Shown here one piece after another: positions 25,659-34,861 of a stretch of DNA of 64,000 bases (the stretch's first letter is position 1; each line of letters starts with the position of its first letter). Source of the stretch: Reyranella soli (GTDB lineage: Bacteria > Pseudomonadota > Alphaproteobacteria > Reyranellales > Reyranellaceae); the NCBI RefSeq assembly GCF_007992495.1, contig NZ_BKAJ01000074.1, positions 19,814 through 83,813 on the forward strand. Reading direction: 5' to 3'. The notes below the pieces were generated by a model. The model did no database searches. It was given only the letters and a program-made list of their open reading frames with translations, and was not told the origin of the DNA. The position numbers and the translations under genes were made by a program.

Positions 25659-28223
25659 CTACGAGCGAAAGCTGACCCGCCACAGCGGCTTGATCGCTTC
25701 CGCAATCAACAGCACGCCGAGCGCCGCCGCGATCGCAACGGCGAGATCGTGGGCATGGAAGGGGCCAAAGCGGAAAAGCGCCATCGCCGGCGGCCACATC
25801 AACGCGACTGCCAGCAGCACGGCGACAGGCGTCAGCAGGAGCCACAGGAAAAGGTTGGGACGCCGTATGGCGCCGACCAGCGAGGACGAAAAGGAGCGAT
25901 TGACCAGGATGAGGCTGGCGTTGATCAGCACGAGGGAGGTGAACAGCAACGCGCGGAGCTCGTCCTCCGGCAGGTCGCGGCCGACGGCCAGGAATACGAA
26001 GACCAGGGCGATCAGCGCCAGCATGCCCTGCAGCAGGCTCCAACCGCCCATCGCCGACGAGAGCAGCCGGCTCGAAGCATGTCGCGGCGGCCGGCGCATC
26101 AGGTCGCGTTCGTCGCGTTCGGCCTCGAAGACGATGGAGCAGGCGGGATCGATCACCATCTCGAGAAAGGCGATGTGCACGGGCGTCAGCATGAACGGCA
26201 AGCCGAAGAACAGGGGCAGCAGCGCCAGGCCGGCAATCGGCACGTGCACCGCCACGATGTAGCTGCTCGCCTTGCGAAGGTTGTCGTAGATGCGCCGGCC
26301 GAGCCGGATGGTGCGGACGATGGAACCGAAATCGTCGTCCAGCAGGACGAGGGACGATGCCTCGCGTGCGACGTCGGTGCCGCGGCCGCCCATGGCGATG
26401 CCGATATGCGCCGCCTTCAGCGCCGGCGCATCGTTCACGCCGTCGCCCGTCATGGCGACGATCTCACCGTTGGCCTTCAACGCCTCGACGATGCGGAGCT
26501 TCTGCTCGGGCATGATGCGCGCGAAGATCGTCGTCGATTGCAGCCGGTCCTTGAGCGTGGGCTGCTCGAGCTTCGCCAGTTCGGCGCCGTCGATCACCGC
26601 ATCGCCGTCGAGCCCGGCCTGCCGGGCGATGGCGCGCGCCGTCGCCGGATAGTCGCCCGTGATCATGATCACGCGCACGCCAGCCGAACGGCACTCGGCG
26701 ACGGCATCGGGGACGTTGGCGCGCAACGGGTCGGCGAAGCCGACGAGGCCCACGAACTCGAAGGTGAACCCCGCCTGGGACTCGGGAAGGTCGCCGATCG
26801 CACTGTGCGCCCGGGCCACGCCGAGGACGCGCTCCCCGCGGCCTGCCATGTCGTCGACCGTCTGGCGAAGCCAGGTCATGTCGCTGTCGCCGAGACGGCA
26901 CAGTGACGCGACGGCTTCGGGAGCGCCCTTTGCCAGGACGCTGCAGCTCTCTGTTGCGTCCACCTCCCAGACATTGCTCATCGCGAGCAGCTTCGAGCCG
27001 AGGCCGTAGTGGCGAACGAGTTTCCGCCCTGTGGCGCCGGCGTCCCTGCCGGCGAGCTCGACGATCGCCTTCTCCATCGGGTCGGATGGATGAGGCGCGC
27101 TCGCCAGCATGGCCGCCTCGATGACGTCGCCTAGCGCCTCGGGCAACGGCAGCCCGGCGTCGCGACGCCATTGCAGGTCCGGCGTCCGCAGCTCGGCCAC
27201 GGTCATCCGGTTCTCCGTCAGGGTGCCGGTCTTGTCCGTGCAGAGGACGGTGGCCGCGCCAAGCATTTCGATGGCTGCCGCCCGCCGCGTCAGGACACGG
27301 GCCCGGGACAGTCGCCAGGCGCCCATGATCATGAACGCCGTCAGCACCAGCGGGAATTCCTCGGGCAGCATCGACATGCCGAGCGCGATGCCACCCAGCA
27401 CGGCCTGCAGCCAGTCGCCATGCATCAGGCCATGCACGACAATGACCAGAAGGCTTGCCGCGATCCCGAATGCGGCAAAGACACCGACGAGATGGCGGGT
27501 TTCGACCTGCAGCCGCGGCGGTTCACTGGCAATCTGGCGCAACGACTGCCCGATCTGTCCGAGCTCGGATCGCGGCCCGGTCGCCTGGATGACGGCCATG
27601 CCTTCGCCGTGCACGATCAGCGTTCCCGAATAGACGAACGGCGTGTTCTCGCCGCCCGGCCGGGCCATCGCGATGTCATGCGTCGAGTGGATCTTGCGGA
27701 CGGCGATCGATTCTCCGGTCAGCAAGGATTCATCGACCTGGAGGTCGGTCACCGCCATGAGCACGCCGTCGGCCGGCACGCGATCGCCTTCGAGGAGGAC
27801 GATCGTGTCGCCGCGTGCTACTTCCCGGCCGGGGATGCGTCGGCGCTGGCCGTCGCGGATGACCAGGGCGCGGGGGCTGGCAATGTCGCGCAGGGCATCG
27901 AGCACCCTTTCGCTGCGGGTCTGCTGAACGACCGCGATCAGCACCGAGAAGGTGGCAAAGGCCAGCAGCATGGACGCTTCGCCGAGATCGCCCAGCACCA
28001 GGTAGACGGCGCCGGCGCCCAGCAGCAGAGCGAACATCGGTTCGCGCAAGACGTCGCCCACGATGTGCAGCAGCGTCCGGCGTTCCGCCGAGGGCAGGTC
28101 GTTGAAGCCCTCCGCCTGAAGGCGTGCCCTGGCTTCGCCGTCGGTGAGGCCCGATCGGTACATGGTCTGATCAGGCCATTGGCCGGCGAACATTGGAAGG
28201 CGGTCGAGCCTGCTCCACGACAT
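25659..28223 (-). CDS. Cation-translocating P-type ATPase (P2/P3-like)
   Basis: 854 residues, ten-helix layout without heavy-metal domains. Motifs are TGES in VDESLLTGESIAV near residue 180, the phosphorylation site DKTGTLTENRM near 315, TGDGVNDAPALK near 585, and a C-terminal PVHIAFLEMVIDPACSIVFEAE helix characteristic of the calcium/'cation-transporting' group. The ion is not certain; Ca2+ or Mg2+ is most likely. The longest start (28223) overlaps the upstream ABC gene by 53 bases. ATGs at 28193 and 28163 are also possible, and the last places the gene 8 bases after that stop. Such ATPases recur in low-oxygen clusters with Hsp20, CBS and USP genes. Confidence 0.9.
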   Translation of the reverse strand: MSWSRLDRLPMFAGQWPDQTMYRSGLTDGEARARLQAEGFNDLPSAERRTLLHIVGDVLREPMFALLLGAGAVYLVLGDLGEASMLLAFATFSVLIAVVQQTRSERVLDALRDIASPRALVIRDGQRRRIPGREVARGDTIVLLEGDRVPADGVLMAVTDLQVDESLLTGESIAVRKIHSTHDIAMARPGGENTPFVYSGTLIVHGEGMAVIQATGPRSELGQIGQSLRQIASEPPRLQVETRHLVGVFAAFGIAASLLVIVVHGLMHGDWLQAVLGGIALGMSMLPEEFPLVLTAFMIMGAWRLSRARVLTRRAAAIEMLGAATVLCTDKTGTLTENRMTVAELRTPDLQWRRDAGLPLPEALGDVIEAAMLASAPHPSDPMEKAIVELAGRDAGATGRKLVRHYGLGSKLLAMSNVWEVDATESCSVLAKGAPEAVASLCRLGDSDMTWLRQTVDDMAGRGERVLGVARAHSAIGDLPESQAGFTFEFVGLVGFADPLRANVPDAVAECRSAGVRVIMITGDYPATARAIARQAGLDGDAVIDGAELAKLEQPTLKDRLQSTTIFARIMPEQKLRIVEALKANGEIVAMTGDGVNDAPALKAAHIGIAMGGRGTDVAREASSLVLLDDDFGSIVRTIRLGRRIYDNLRKASSYIVAVHVPIAGLALLPLFFGLPFMLTPVHIAFLEMVIDPACSIVFEAERDERDLMRRPPRHASSRLLSSAMGGWSLLQGMLALIALVFVFLAVGRDLPEDELRALLFTSLVLINASLILVNRSFSSSLVGAIRRPNLFLWLLLTPVAVLLAVALMWPPAMALFRFGPFHAHDLAVAIAAALGVLLIAEAIKPLWRVSFRS

Positions 28224-29289
28224 CGAGGCCCAGCAGCAGGATGCCGACGCGGCTCGCGGAAGACGCCCATTCCGCCAGGCGCGGATAGTTGTCGACCAGC
28301 CAGTTGAAAGCGCCCTGGACCGCGGCGAATGCCGCCGCGGCCTGGGTCACCTCACCGAGCGACATCGCGTGATTGAGGTACTGCGGGACGCACAGGATCA
28401 ACCCGACCAACGGGGCGAGCAAGGTGTTCCCATGGGAGACCAGGGTCGTGCGCACGTGCTGCCCCCGCAGGCGGCGCCAATGGCGCATGACCTCCGCCAA
28501 GGCGAAACCGACGGGTGCGCTCTGGGCGGCTTCGGCCGCGGTCTGGGGCGCGCTGGTATGCAGCCGCGCCACGGCGAACTTCAGCTCCGACTCCGCCTGA
28601 TTCTTGCGCTCGATGACGTGCGCCATCCGGCGTCCGACCAGCATCATCGCGCCGGTCGTGATCATGGCATAGCCGAAGCTGGCGAATACCAGGTAGCCAG
28701 GCAGCTGCAGCGCCATGTCGAACGCATCGAAGGTGAGGGAGCCGCCGACTGTCCAAAGGACCACGACGAAGGTCGCCGCGGTGAGGAGCGAGGCAAGCAA
28801 TCCGACGACCAGGTCGATCGGCGCGTCGGTGGCAATGCGCGCATCCTCGGCGATGCGGTACTCGGCCAGTTGTGGTTCACCCGGACCGGCATCGAGGCGC
28901 CGGTAGTTGTCGTGGCTCAGCCAGAGCTCGAGCAGGCTCGACGTCAGCCATTCGCGCCACCGGCGCTGGAAAGACATGCGGCCCCACACCGCTGTGGCCG
29001 CCAGGACGATGCTGCTCGCCGCCAAGGCAGGCAGCAGATACGTCTGCTGCAGGATGTCACGGCCGTCGCGGCGTTCGAGGGCATTGAAGAAGTCACGGTT
29101 CCACAGGTTCAACCGATACTGCACGACGAGCTGCGAAACCACGCAGAGGATCAGCAGCCCGATCAACGCCCACGGAATCCACGCGCCGTCGCCTCTCCAG
29201 AAGCCGAGCGCCGTCCGCCAGAAGCGCCGCAGCGGCTTGGCACCGACTGCCGGTACTTCGTCGTCCAAATCAATGGCTGTCGGAGTCAA
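28171..29289 (-). CDS. ABC transporter membrane domain only (SbmA/BacA-YddA type)
   Basis: 372 residues with about six membrane helices. The pattern WNRDFFNALERRDGRDILQQTYL, RRWREWLTSSLLELWL and a shortened YRIAED loop fits the ABC-membrane-2 family (YddA, SbmA, human ABCD). YddA-type proteins continue into an ATPase domain of about 200 residues. Here the protein ends near residue 372 and the next gene is a P-type ATPase, with no Walker A or B motif. It could be a proton-driven SbmA-like importer or rely on a separate ATPase. The start overlaps the glucokinase stop by 4 bases. Confidence 0.8.
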   Translation of the reverse strand: MTPTAIDLDDEVPAVGAKPLRRFWRTALGFWRGDGAWIPWALIGLLILCVVSQLVVQYRLNLWNRDFFNALERRDGRDILQQTYLLPALAASSIVLAATAVWGRMSFQRRWREWLTSSLLELWLSHDNYRRLDAGPGEPQLAEYRIAEDARIATDAPIDLVVGLLASLLTAATFVVVLWTVGGSLTFDAFDMALQLPGYLVFASFGYAMITTGAMMLVGRRMAHVIERKNQAESELKFAVARLHTSAPQTAAEAAQSAPVGFALAEVMRHWRRLRGQHVRTTLVSHGNTLLAPLVGLILCVPQYLNHAMSLGEVTQAAAAFAAVQGAFNWLVDNYPRLAEWASSASRVGILLLGLDVVEQARPPSNVRRPMA

Positions 29290-30242
29290 GTCCTTGCTCC
29301 GGCGCGGTCGCGGTTGGCGAGGGCCGCCAAGCCCAAGAAGGCGGGGTCCGGGCGAATCACGATCCTCGTCGGAATGCGAGCCAGATAGTCCCGAAGCCGG
29401 CCCTTGTTCTCGAACCGCTCGCGGAAGTCCGCCTTGCGCAAGTAGTCGACGATCCGGGGGGCGATCCCGCCGGCGATCAGCACGCCGCCGCGCGCCGCGA
29501 AGGTCAACGCTGCATTGCCGGCGACCGAACCAAGGAAGGCGCAGAACATGTCAAGCGCCCGGCGGGCCCTCTCGGACTGGCCGTCGATCGCGGTTCGGAC
29601 GATCTCTTCCGGAGCCAACGAGGGTGGCTGTGCTCCCTGATGGTCGGCCAATGCGTCATACAGGTTGACCAGACCGCCGCCCGACAGCACGCGCTCGGCG
29701 GAGACATGGCCGTAACGACGATGCAGGAACTTGACGGCCGCCGCTTCATCGTCCGTCGTGCTGGCAAGCGTGGCGTGTCCGCCTTCGCTGGCCATCGCCT
29801 GCGCGCCGTCGGGAACGAAGCAAGCCATCCCGAGCCCGGTGCCGGGCGCGATCAACACGATCGGCTCCGACGCGGCTGCCTGGCCGCGTCCGATGGTGAT
29901 GACATCCGATGCTACGAACTCGGGAGCGGCCCAGGCTAGCGCCACGAGATCGTTCACGACCTTGGCCGTGCGTAATCCCAGTGCTTTCGCGAGTTCCCCG
30001 CTGTCGAGGACCCACGAGGCGTTGGTCAGGGCGCAGCGACCGTCCTGGACCGGGCCTGCGCCCGCGATCACGGCGCTGTCGATACCGTGCTCAGAATGCC
30101 GGCCGAGAAAGTCGCGGATGGCATCGATGGCATTCGCGTAGTCGCGCGTAGCCAGCGTCTCGACGGCGCCCAGTCGCGAATCGCGCAGCACGGCGAAGCG
30201 GGCCTTCGTGCCGCCGATATCTGCGAGAAGGCATCCGCTCAT
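29286..30242 (-). CDS. glk: Glucokinase
   Basis: 318 residues, the usual proteobacterial Glk size: glucose + ATP gives glucose-6-phosphate. Motifs: ADIGGTKARFAVL (phosphate 1), VVNDLVALAWA with the catalytic Asp near residue 96, LIAPGTGLGMA, the glucose-binding EGGHA near 155, GGGLVNLYDAL and GGIAPRIVDYL. It is coupled to the ABC membrane protein by a 4-base overlap and lies 132 bases after the alcohol dehydrogenase. Together with PfkB and PpsA it gives the island a sugar-phosphate theme. Confidence 0.93.
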   Translation of the reverse strand: MSGCLLADIGGTKARFAVLRDSRLGAVETLATRDYANAIDAIRDFLGRHSEHGIDSAVIAGAGPVQDGRCALTNASWVLDSGELAKALGLRTAKVVNDLVALAWAAPEFVASDVITIGRGQAAASEPIVLIAPGTGLGMACFVPDGAQAMASEGGHATLASTTDDEAAAVKFLHRRYGHVSAERVLSGGGLVNLYDALADHQGAQPPSLAPEEIVRTAIDGQSERARRALDMFCAFLGSVAGNAALTFAARGGVLIAGGIAPRIVDYLRKADFRERFENKGRLRDYLARIPTRIVIRPDPAFLGLAALANRDRAGART

Positions 30243-30374
30243 GGCGCGGCCTGCGTCGCAGGCGCGTCGATCCTGCCGGCATACCGATCAGGGCGCAAAG
30301 CCTTGCGCAAGGGAATCCGCTTGCCCGCGGTCGCAGATTGGGGGCTGATCATTGCTTCGCTCCAATCAGTGATG

Positions 30375-31448
30375 CTACGGCGTGATCGCGACCTTGAGGA
30401 CGCCGTCGCGCTGATGACCGAAGAGTTCATAAGCCTCCTCGATCTGGTCGAGCTTGAAGCGGTGCGTGACCAACGCGCCGAGATCGGTACGGCCGGCGGC
30501 GACCACCGCCATGAGGCGACGCATGCGCTCCTTGCCGCCGGGGCAGAGGGAGGTGACGATCTTGTTGTCGCCCAGTCCGGCGGTGAAGGCATCGAGCGGG
30601 ATACGGAGGTCGCCGGAATACACGCCGAGGCTGGACAGGGTCCCGCCGGGCCGCAGCGCGCGCAGCGCGTTCTCGAAGGTCTGCTGCTGGCCCAGGGCCT
30701 CGATGGCGACGTCGACGCCGCGTCCGCCGGTGAACTCCCGGATCGCGGCAACGGGATCGATCTTGCGATAATCGACGATGTGGTCGATGCCCAGCCGGCG
30801 CGCGACGGCGAGGCGCTCCGGAACGGTGTCGACGCCGATGACGGTCGTGGCGCCCATCAGCCGGGCGCCGATTGCGGCGCAAAGGCCGATCGGACCGAGC
30901 GCGAAGACCGCCACGATGTCGCCGATCCGCACGCCGCCATTTTCTGCGCCGGCGAAGCCCGTCGACATGATATCGGGGCACATCAGCACCTGTTCGTCCG
31001 TCAGGTTGGACGGCACCGGGGCGAGATTGGCCATGGCGTCGGGCACCAGCACGAACTCCGCCTGGCATCCGTCGATCGTGTTGCCGAAGCGCCAGCCACC
31101 GGCCGGCTTGAAGCCGTGTCGCGCCGTTCCGCCGTCTTGCGAATGCTGCCCGCACAGGCAGGCATAGCTGTGGCCGCTCGGCGTGATGGCGCCGGCGATG
31201 ACGCGCTGGCCTTCCTTGTACCCGGCGACCTGGGAGCCAAGCTTCTCGATGATGCCGACTGGCTCGTGGCCGACGATCAGGCCACGTTGCACCGGGTACT
31301 CACCGCGCTGGATATGGACGTCGGTGCCGCAGATTGTCGTCGTGCTGATGCGGACCAGCGCGTCGAGAGGGCCGACATCCGGCACCGGACGGGATTCAAG
31401 GACGATCCTGCCGGGTTCCGCAAATATCGCCGCTTTCATCTTGGGCAT
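30375..31448 (-). CDS. Zinc-dependent alcohol dehydrogenase (MDR family)
   Basis: 357 residues. The catalytic zinc ligands are Cys in TICGTDVHI and His in GHEPVG. The nucleotide fold is VFALGPIGLCAAIGARLMGATTVIGVD. The region where the structural zinc lobe lies reads GHSYACLCGQHSQDGG with fewer Cys than usual, so that site may be lost. Closest in style are the bacterial 'alcohol dehydrogenase catalytic-domain' proteins that use isopropanol or butanediol. AGGAGG lies 6 bases before the ATG at 31448. An FNR/FixK box is centred 59 bases upstream. Fermentative NADH recycling fits its regulation. Confidence 0.9.
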   Translation of the reverse strand: MPKMKAAIFAEPGRIVLESRPVPDVGPLDALVRISTTTICGTDVHIQRGEYPVQRGLIVGHEPVGIIEKLGSQVAGYKEGQRVIAGAITPSGHSYACLCGQHSQDGGTARHGFKPAGGWRFGNTIDGCQAEFVLVPDAMANLAPVPSNLTDEQVLMCPDIMSTGFAGAENGGVRIGDIVAVFALGPIGLCAAIGARLMGATTVIGVDTVPERLAVARRLGIDHIVDYRKIDPVAAIREFTGGRGVDVAIEALGQQQTFENALRALRPGGTLSSLGVYSGDLRIPLDAFTAGLGDNKIVTSLCPGGKERMRRLMAVVAAGRTDLGALVTHRFKLDQIEEAYELFGHQRDGVLKVAITP

Positions 31449-31500
31449 CACTGACCTCCTGGGCGCAGTCGGAGGCTACAGAGGTGCAGCGAAGCCGTTA

Positions 31501-31514
31501 TTGACCTAGCTCAA
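31501..31514 (-). promoter_or_regulatory. FNR/FixK-type box, adh-glk operon
   Basis: TTGACCTAGCTCAA, a TTGA-N6-TCAA dyad centred about 59 bases before the alcohol dehydrogenase ATG. It overlaps the last codon region of pfkB. Confidence 0.7.
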
Positions 31515-32470
31515 ACACCCGAACAACTCGCCGATCCAGCCTCTTGGCCTATGGTGGTTGCGAGGAGAGCATCGACGGCAGCGCGTCGTACGGCTGCTGT
31601 CCCCGCGTTCTGGACGGCCGAGGCACCGCAGGCGAGCGCCAGCCGCAGCGCGTCGCCGAGCGGCCGTCGTTCCGAGAGGCCGAACACCAAGCCGGCAAGA
31701 AAACTGTCCCCGGCGCCAACCCCGGTTTTCTCCGAGACGGCGAAGGCTGGTGAATGGATGACCTGATCTGCTGTTGCCACGATCGCGCCGCCGGCGCCCA
31801 GGGTGAGAGAGACCATCTCGGCGGCGCCGGATTGGACCAGGCGCTTGGCTTGCGCCATCTGGCCGGGAAGGTCACGCACTTCCTGACCGACGATCGCTTC
31901 GAATTCGGAAAGGCTGGGCTTCAGTAGGGAGATGCCGCGCCCCAACGACGCGGTCAGCGCCGCACTGGATGTATCGAGCGCAAACTTCGCCCCGCGCCCG
32001 ACGACGATGCTCGCAACCTTGCTGTAGAAGTCGGCCGGCACTCCCGGGGCCAGGCTTCCGCTCGCGACGACCCAGTCTGCATCGACCTGGCGGAGAGCTT
32101 CAAGAATGTTCGTGCAGTCCGACGCTGCGAGTTGCGGGCCTCGGGGCACGAAACGGTACTCCTGGCCGTTCGATTGGTCGTGCACCGTTACGCTAATTCG
32201 GCAGGCATTGCGTATCGGGATGGCTTGCCACGGCACTTTCGCCGCCGTCAGCATTTCCTCCACGAATCGCCCTGTAACGCCCCCGGAGGCAAAGAGGGCC
32301 AGCGTTTGGCCGCCCAATTCGAAGATGACGCGCGCCACATTGATGCCGCCGCCACCCGGATCGTAACGCTCGTCGAACGTGCGGATCTTGTGGCCGGGCC
32401 GTACGGATTTTGCCGTTGTTGCCAGATCGACAGCTGGATTGACCGTCAAGGTCACGATCCGCGGAGGCAT
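31511..32470 (-). CDS. PfkB-family sugar kinase (1-phosphofructokinase/6-phosphofructokinase 2 type)
   Basis: 319 residues, ribokinase fold. The substrate loop YDPGGGGINVARVIFELGG near residue 35 is typical of PfkB and FruK. The catalytic-site motif KTGVGAGDSFLAGLVFGL near 243 holds the base Asp. It could phosphorylate fructose-6-phosphate, fructose-1-phosphate or tagatose-6-phosphate. No fru PTS genes are nearby, which favours the Pfk-2-type role. GGAGAAGG precedes the ATG at 32470. It shares a divergent control region, including an FNR-type box, with the CBS-BON gene. Confidence 0.9.
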   Translation of the reverse strand: MPPRIVTLTVNPAVDLATTAKSVRPGHKIRTFDERYDPGGGGINVARVIFELGGQTLALFASGGVTGRFVEEMLTAAKVPWQAIPIRNACRISVTVHDQSNGQEYRFVPRGPQLAASDCTNILEALRQVDADWVVASGSLAPGVPADFYSKVASIVVGRGAKFALDTSSAALTASLGRGISLLKPSLSEFEAIVGQEVRDLPGQMAQAKRLVQSGAAEMVSLTLGAGGAIVATADQVIHSPAFAVSEKTGVGAGDSFLAGLVFGLSERRPLGDALRLALACGASAVQNAGTAAVRRAAVDALLATTIGQEAGSASCSGV

Positions 32471-32534
32471 TGCACCTTCTCCATGATCCGTTGGCATCTG
32501 CGCTCATGCTGGCTGCCGCGGCGGCATCGGTGCC

Positions 32535-32548
32535 TTGAGGCAAGTCAA
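32535..32548. promoter_or_regulatory. FNR/FixK-type box between pfkB and CBS-BON
   Basis: TTGAGGCAAGTCAA, centred about 71 bases before pfkB (-) and 98 bases before the CBS-BON gene (+). Weaker than the others because the left half reads TTGAG. Confidence 0.6.
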
Positions 32549-32639
32549 ACGGCAGAGCGTCTCGGCGATTGATCTGGAACAAGTTCGATCGGGTCGAGGC
32601 GTGCGATGGAGGGTCGGCTCAATCGAACAGGAGCTGACC

Positions 32640-33332
32640 ATGTACGCCATGAAGGTGATGACGCGACCGGTCGTGACGATACCCGCCGACGCCACGGTCT
32701 ACGCAGCCGCAGATATTCTCCTGGGTGCGCGGATCAGCGCCGCCCCGGTCGTCGATGCCGATGGCAAGATGATTGGCATCGTCAGCGAGGCCGACCTGAT
32801 GAACCGGCCCGAGTCCGGTACCGTGCCGGCGAAGTCCTGGCTGCAGCGGCTGCTGGCGCCCGAAGTGGTCCTGGCGAGGGATTTCCTGCGATCGCATTCC
32901 CATCACGTGGCCGACGTCATGACCCGCAATGTCGTCACGGCGGCGGAGCAGACGGACCTCGAGGAGATCGCCGGTCTGATGCAGAGCAAGGGGATCAAGC
33001 GCGTGCCGATCGTGCGCGACGGCAAGGTCGTGGGCATCGTCAGTCGCGCCAACCTGCTGCAGGGCCTTCTCGCCCGCGAACCGCACGCCGTCGAAGCCGT
33101 GGCGTCAGACGACAATCTGCGGGACCGCGTGAACGAAGAGCTGGACAGGCATACCTGGGCCTCCGACGTCAGCAACGTCGTGGTCGAGAATGGCGCGGTC
33201 CATCTGTGGGGTCAGACCTTTTCGCCGACCGCGAGGGACGCTGTCAGGGTTGCCGTCGAGAACGTGCCCGGTGTGAAGCGGGTGATGAACAACATTGTCG
33301 TGCTGCCGGTTGAGGCAGCTCTTCCCAGCTAG
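32640..33332 (+). CDS. CBS-pair plus BON domain protein (copy B)
   Basis: 230 residues, same order as the protein at 23479-24174. CBS1 begins MYAMKVMTRPVVTIPADATVYAAADILL, CBS2 reads VADVMTRNVVTAAEQTDLEEIAGLMQSKGIKRVPIV, and the BON region covers about 155-225 (VVVENGAVHLWGQTFSPTARDAVRVAVENVPGVKRVMNNIV). CAGGAG sits 7 bases before the ATG. It is transcribed away from pfkB with a shared FNR-type box, and is followed after 45 bases by a conserved hypothetical on the same strand. Confidence 0.92.
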   Translation: MYAMKVMTRPVVTIPADATVYAAADILLGARISAAPVVDADGKMIGIVSEADLMNRPESGTVPAKSWLQRLLAPEVVLARDFLRSHSHHVADVMTRNVVTAAEQTDLEEIAGLMQSKGIKRVPIVRDGKVVGIVSRANLLQGLLAREPHAVEAVASDDNLRDRVNEELDRHTWASDVSNVVVENGAVHLWGQTFSPTARDAVRVAVENVPGVKRVMNNIVVLPVEAALPS

Positions 33333-33377
33333 CGGCTCGACCAGCCAACCGCGTCATAACGACGATCAGGAGCATCC

Positions 33378-33755
33378 ATGTCATTGAAGCGCATTCGCCT
33401 CGAGCTCGCCCGCACGCGGGACTTCCCGCAAGGCAGCCCATCCCACGGCTACGAATTCCTGGCTCCGCTGGACGCCGGAGGCCATCTCGAGCCATCAGCG
33501 TGGTCGCAGGCCAAGGGCGCCTGCACCGTGCGCCGTTTCTGGAACAACGAGCCTGACGAGCACGGCACGCTGATCCATCGTCGCAATGGCAGCTGGGCCT
33601 TCTCCTATGCGCCCGGTGACGACGATGACGAGCCGATCTTTCGCTTCGATCGCCACAACTTCGTCGAAGGCGAGTACGTTTCCGTGACCGAGCATGACGG
33701 CGTGACGCGGCCATTTCGTGTGGTGCGCGTGGCTCCGGCCGTCATTCGCACCTGA
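33378..33755 (+). CDS. Conserved hypothetical protein, 125 aa
   Basis: 125 residues with no signal peptide or membrane helix. It opens MSLKRIRLELARTRDFPQGSPSHGYEF, then FLAPLDAGGHL, an acidic DDDDEP loop and an FRFDRHNFVEGEYVSVTEHDG segment. I know this pattern as a hypothetical protein in Rhizobiales stress clusters (recalled, not searched). AGGAG precedes the ATG. It probably shares a transcript with the CBS-BON gene. Its biochemical role is unknown. Confidence 0.75.
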   Translation: MSLKRIRLELARTRDFPQGSPSHGYEFLAPLDAGGHLEPSAWSQAKGACTVRRFWNNEPDEHGTLIHRRNGSWAFSYAPGDDDDEPIFRFDRHNFVEGEYVSVTEHDGVTRPFRVVRVAPAVIRT

Positions 33756-33764
33756 AGCCCGAAC

Positions 33765-33781
33765 GTCGCCGCGGCGGCGAC
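33765..33781. terminator. GC palindrome between convergent genes
   Basis: GTCGCCGC-G-GCGGCGAC forms a perfect dyad just after the 33755 stop and before the end of the convergent ABC gene. No U-tract, so termination is only likely, not clear. Confidence 0.35.
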
Positions 33782-33843
33782 GCTGCCAGTCCTCGACGAG
33801 CAGGGCATGGCCGAACTTTTCCTCGGCCCGGCACTGGCATTTC

Positions 33844-34827
33844 TCAGCTGACGGCCAGCGTCGGGCCGGCCTGATGGCCTGTGTTCGCGGTGGAGAGCGC
33901 CGTGAGCCACTCGGCGGCGTCGGCAAACAGCCGGTATTTCACATCGACCACGGAAAACTCGCGCCACCAGTTGACCAGATCGCCCCACGGATCGTTGAGC
34001 TTGCCAAGGCCGGCGACGACAGCCACGACCGTGCCGACCTCGATGCGACCCTCCAGGACCAGCCACCCACCAACGCAGAGCGCACTCGCGACCGAAAGGT
34101 GGTGCATCAGGTTCATCAGGAGGTTCATCGAGTATTTCAGCCAGAAAATTCCCATGTTCAGCGTGAAGATCCGCCGGACCTGGTCCAGCACCCACGAAGC
34201 ACTCGTCATCGCCAATGGACGGTCGGCAATGACGCCGCTGAGCTCGCGCTTGACCAGGATGCGGCCGCGGGCCCGATTGTTGATGGCGTTCTGGAGCAGA
34301 GGCACGAAAATCGTCTGAGGCAGAAAGAACGCCAGTCCAATGGCAGCAAGCCAGGGCTGGAGCGCCAGCATATAGCCGACGACGCTGAGCAGGATGCCCC
34401 CTTGCAACAACGGTTCCGAAATACTGATTCCGGTGAATCCTCCGATCGGTTCGGCTTCTTCCAGCACCATTGCGATCTCGACTCCCGTGCCTTCGGGCGA
34501 AACCTCGTGCCCGCCCCACGCCACGGGACAAACCAGCTCACGCAGGCGTCGCACGGTCGTCTCCGCCACCCAGCCGCGATAGACATTCAGCGACAATTTG
34601 AGCAGCTGTTCGGCCAGGGCGACGCCGGCATAGACGATCGCCAGCCAGGCAATCGCTTCGAAAGAGGCTTGATGTGTCAGGCCGTTCACGATCCGCCGCT
34701 GGAGTTCCAGCGGAACGGCGCTGAGACTGAAGACGGCGATCGACAGGACCGCCAAACCTGCCTGGTGGACACCTGTCGAAGCGATCACGTAGCGCAATAT
34801 GGTTCGCGGCATGGACATGCTGGGCAT
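33844..34827 (-). CDS. ABC exporter membrane domain only
   Basis: About 327 residues, six membrane helices of the ABC-membrane (exporter) type. An outer arrangement such as GVHQAGLAVLSIAVFSLSAVPLELQRRIVNGL opens the protein and a long cytoplasmic loop (VSPEGTGVEIAMVLEEAEPIGGFTG) follows. The protein ends at residue 327, where a full exporter would continue into the ATPase domain. No Walker motif exists here; the opposite strand downstream is occupied by another gene. The start is uncertain. The frame can be pushed to 34875, but that would sit inside the FNR/FixK box, so an ATG at 34827, 34818 or 34812 is better. Confidence 0.75.
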   Translation of the reverse strand: MPSMSMPRTILRYVIASTGVHQAGLAVLSIAVFSLSAVPLELQRRIVNGLTHQASFEAIAWLAIVYAGVALAEQLLKLSLNVYRGWVAETTVRRLRELVCPVAWGGHEVSPEGTGVEIAMVLEEAEPIGGFTGISISEPLLQGGILLSVVGYMLALQPWLAAIGLAFFLPQTIFVPLLQNAINNRARGRILVKRELSGVIADRPLAMTSASWVLDQVRRIFTLNMGIFWLKYSMNLLMNLMHHLSVASALCVGGWLVLEGRIEVGTVVAVVAGLGKLNDPWGDLVNWWREFSVVDVKYRLFADAAEWLTALSTANTGHQAGPTLAVS

Positions 34828-34861
34828 GACGCGAAGAGTGCTCCCCCGGCGCCGGCGGCCC

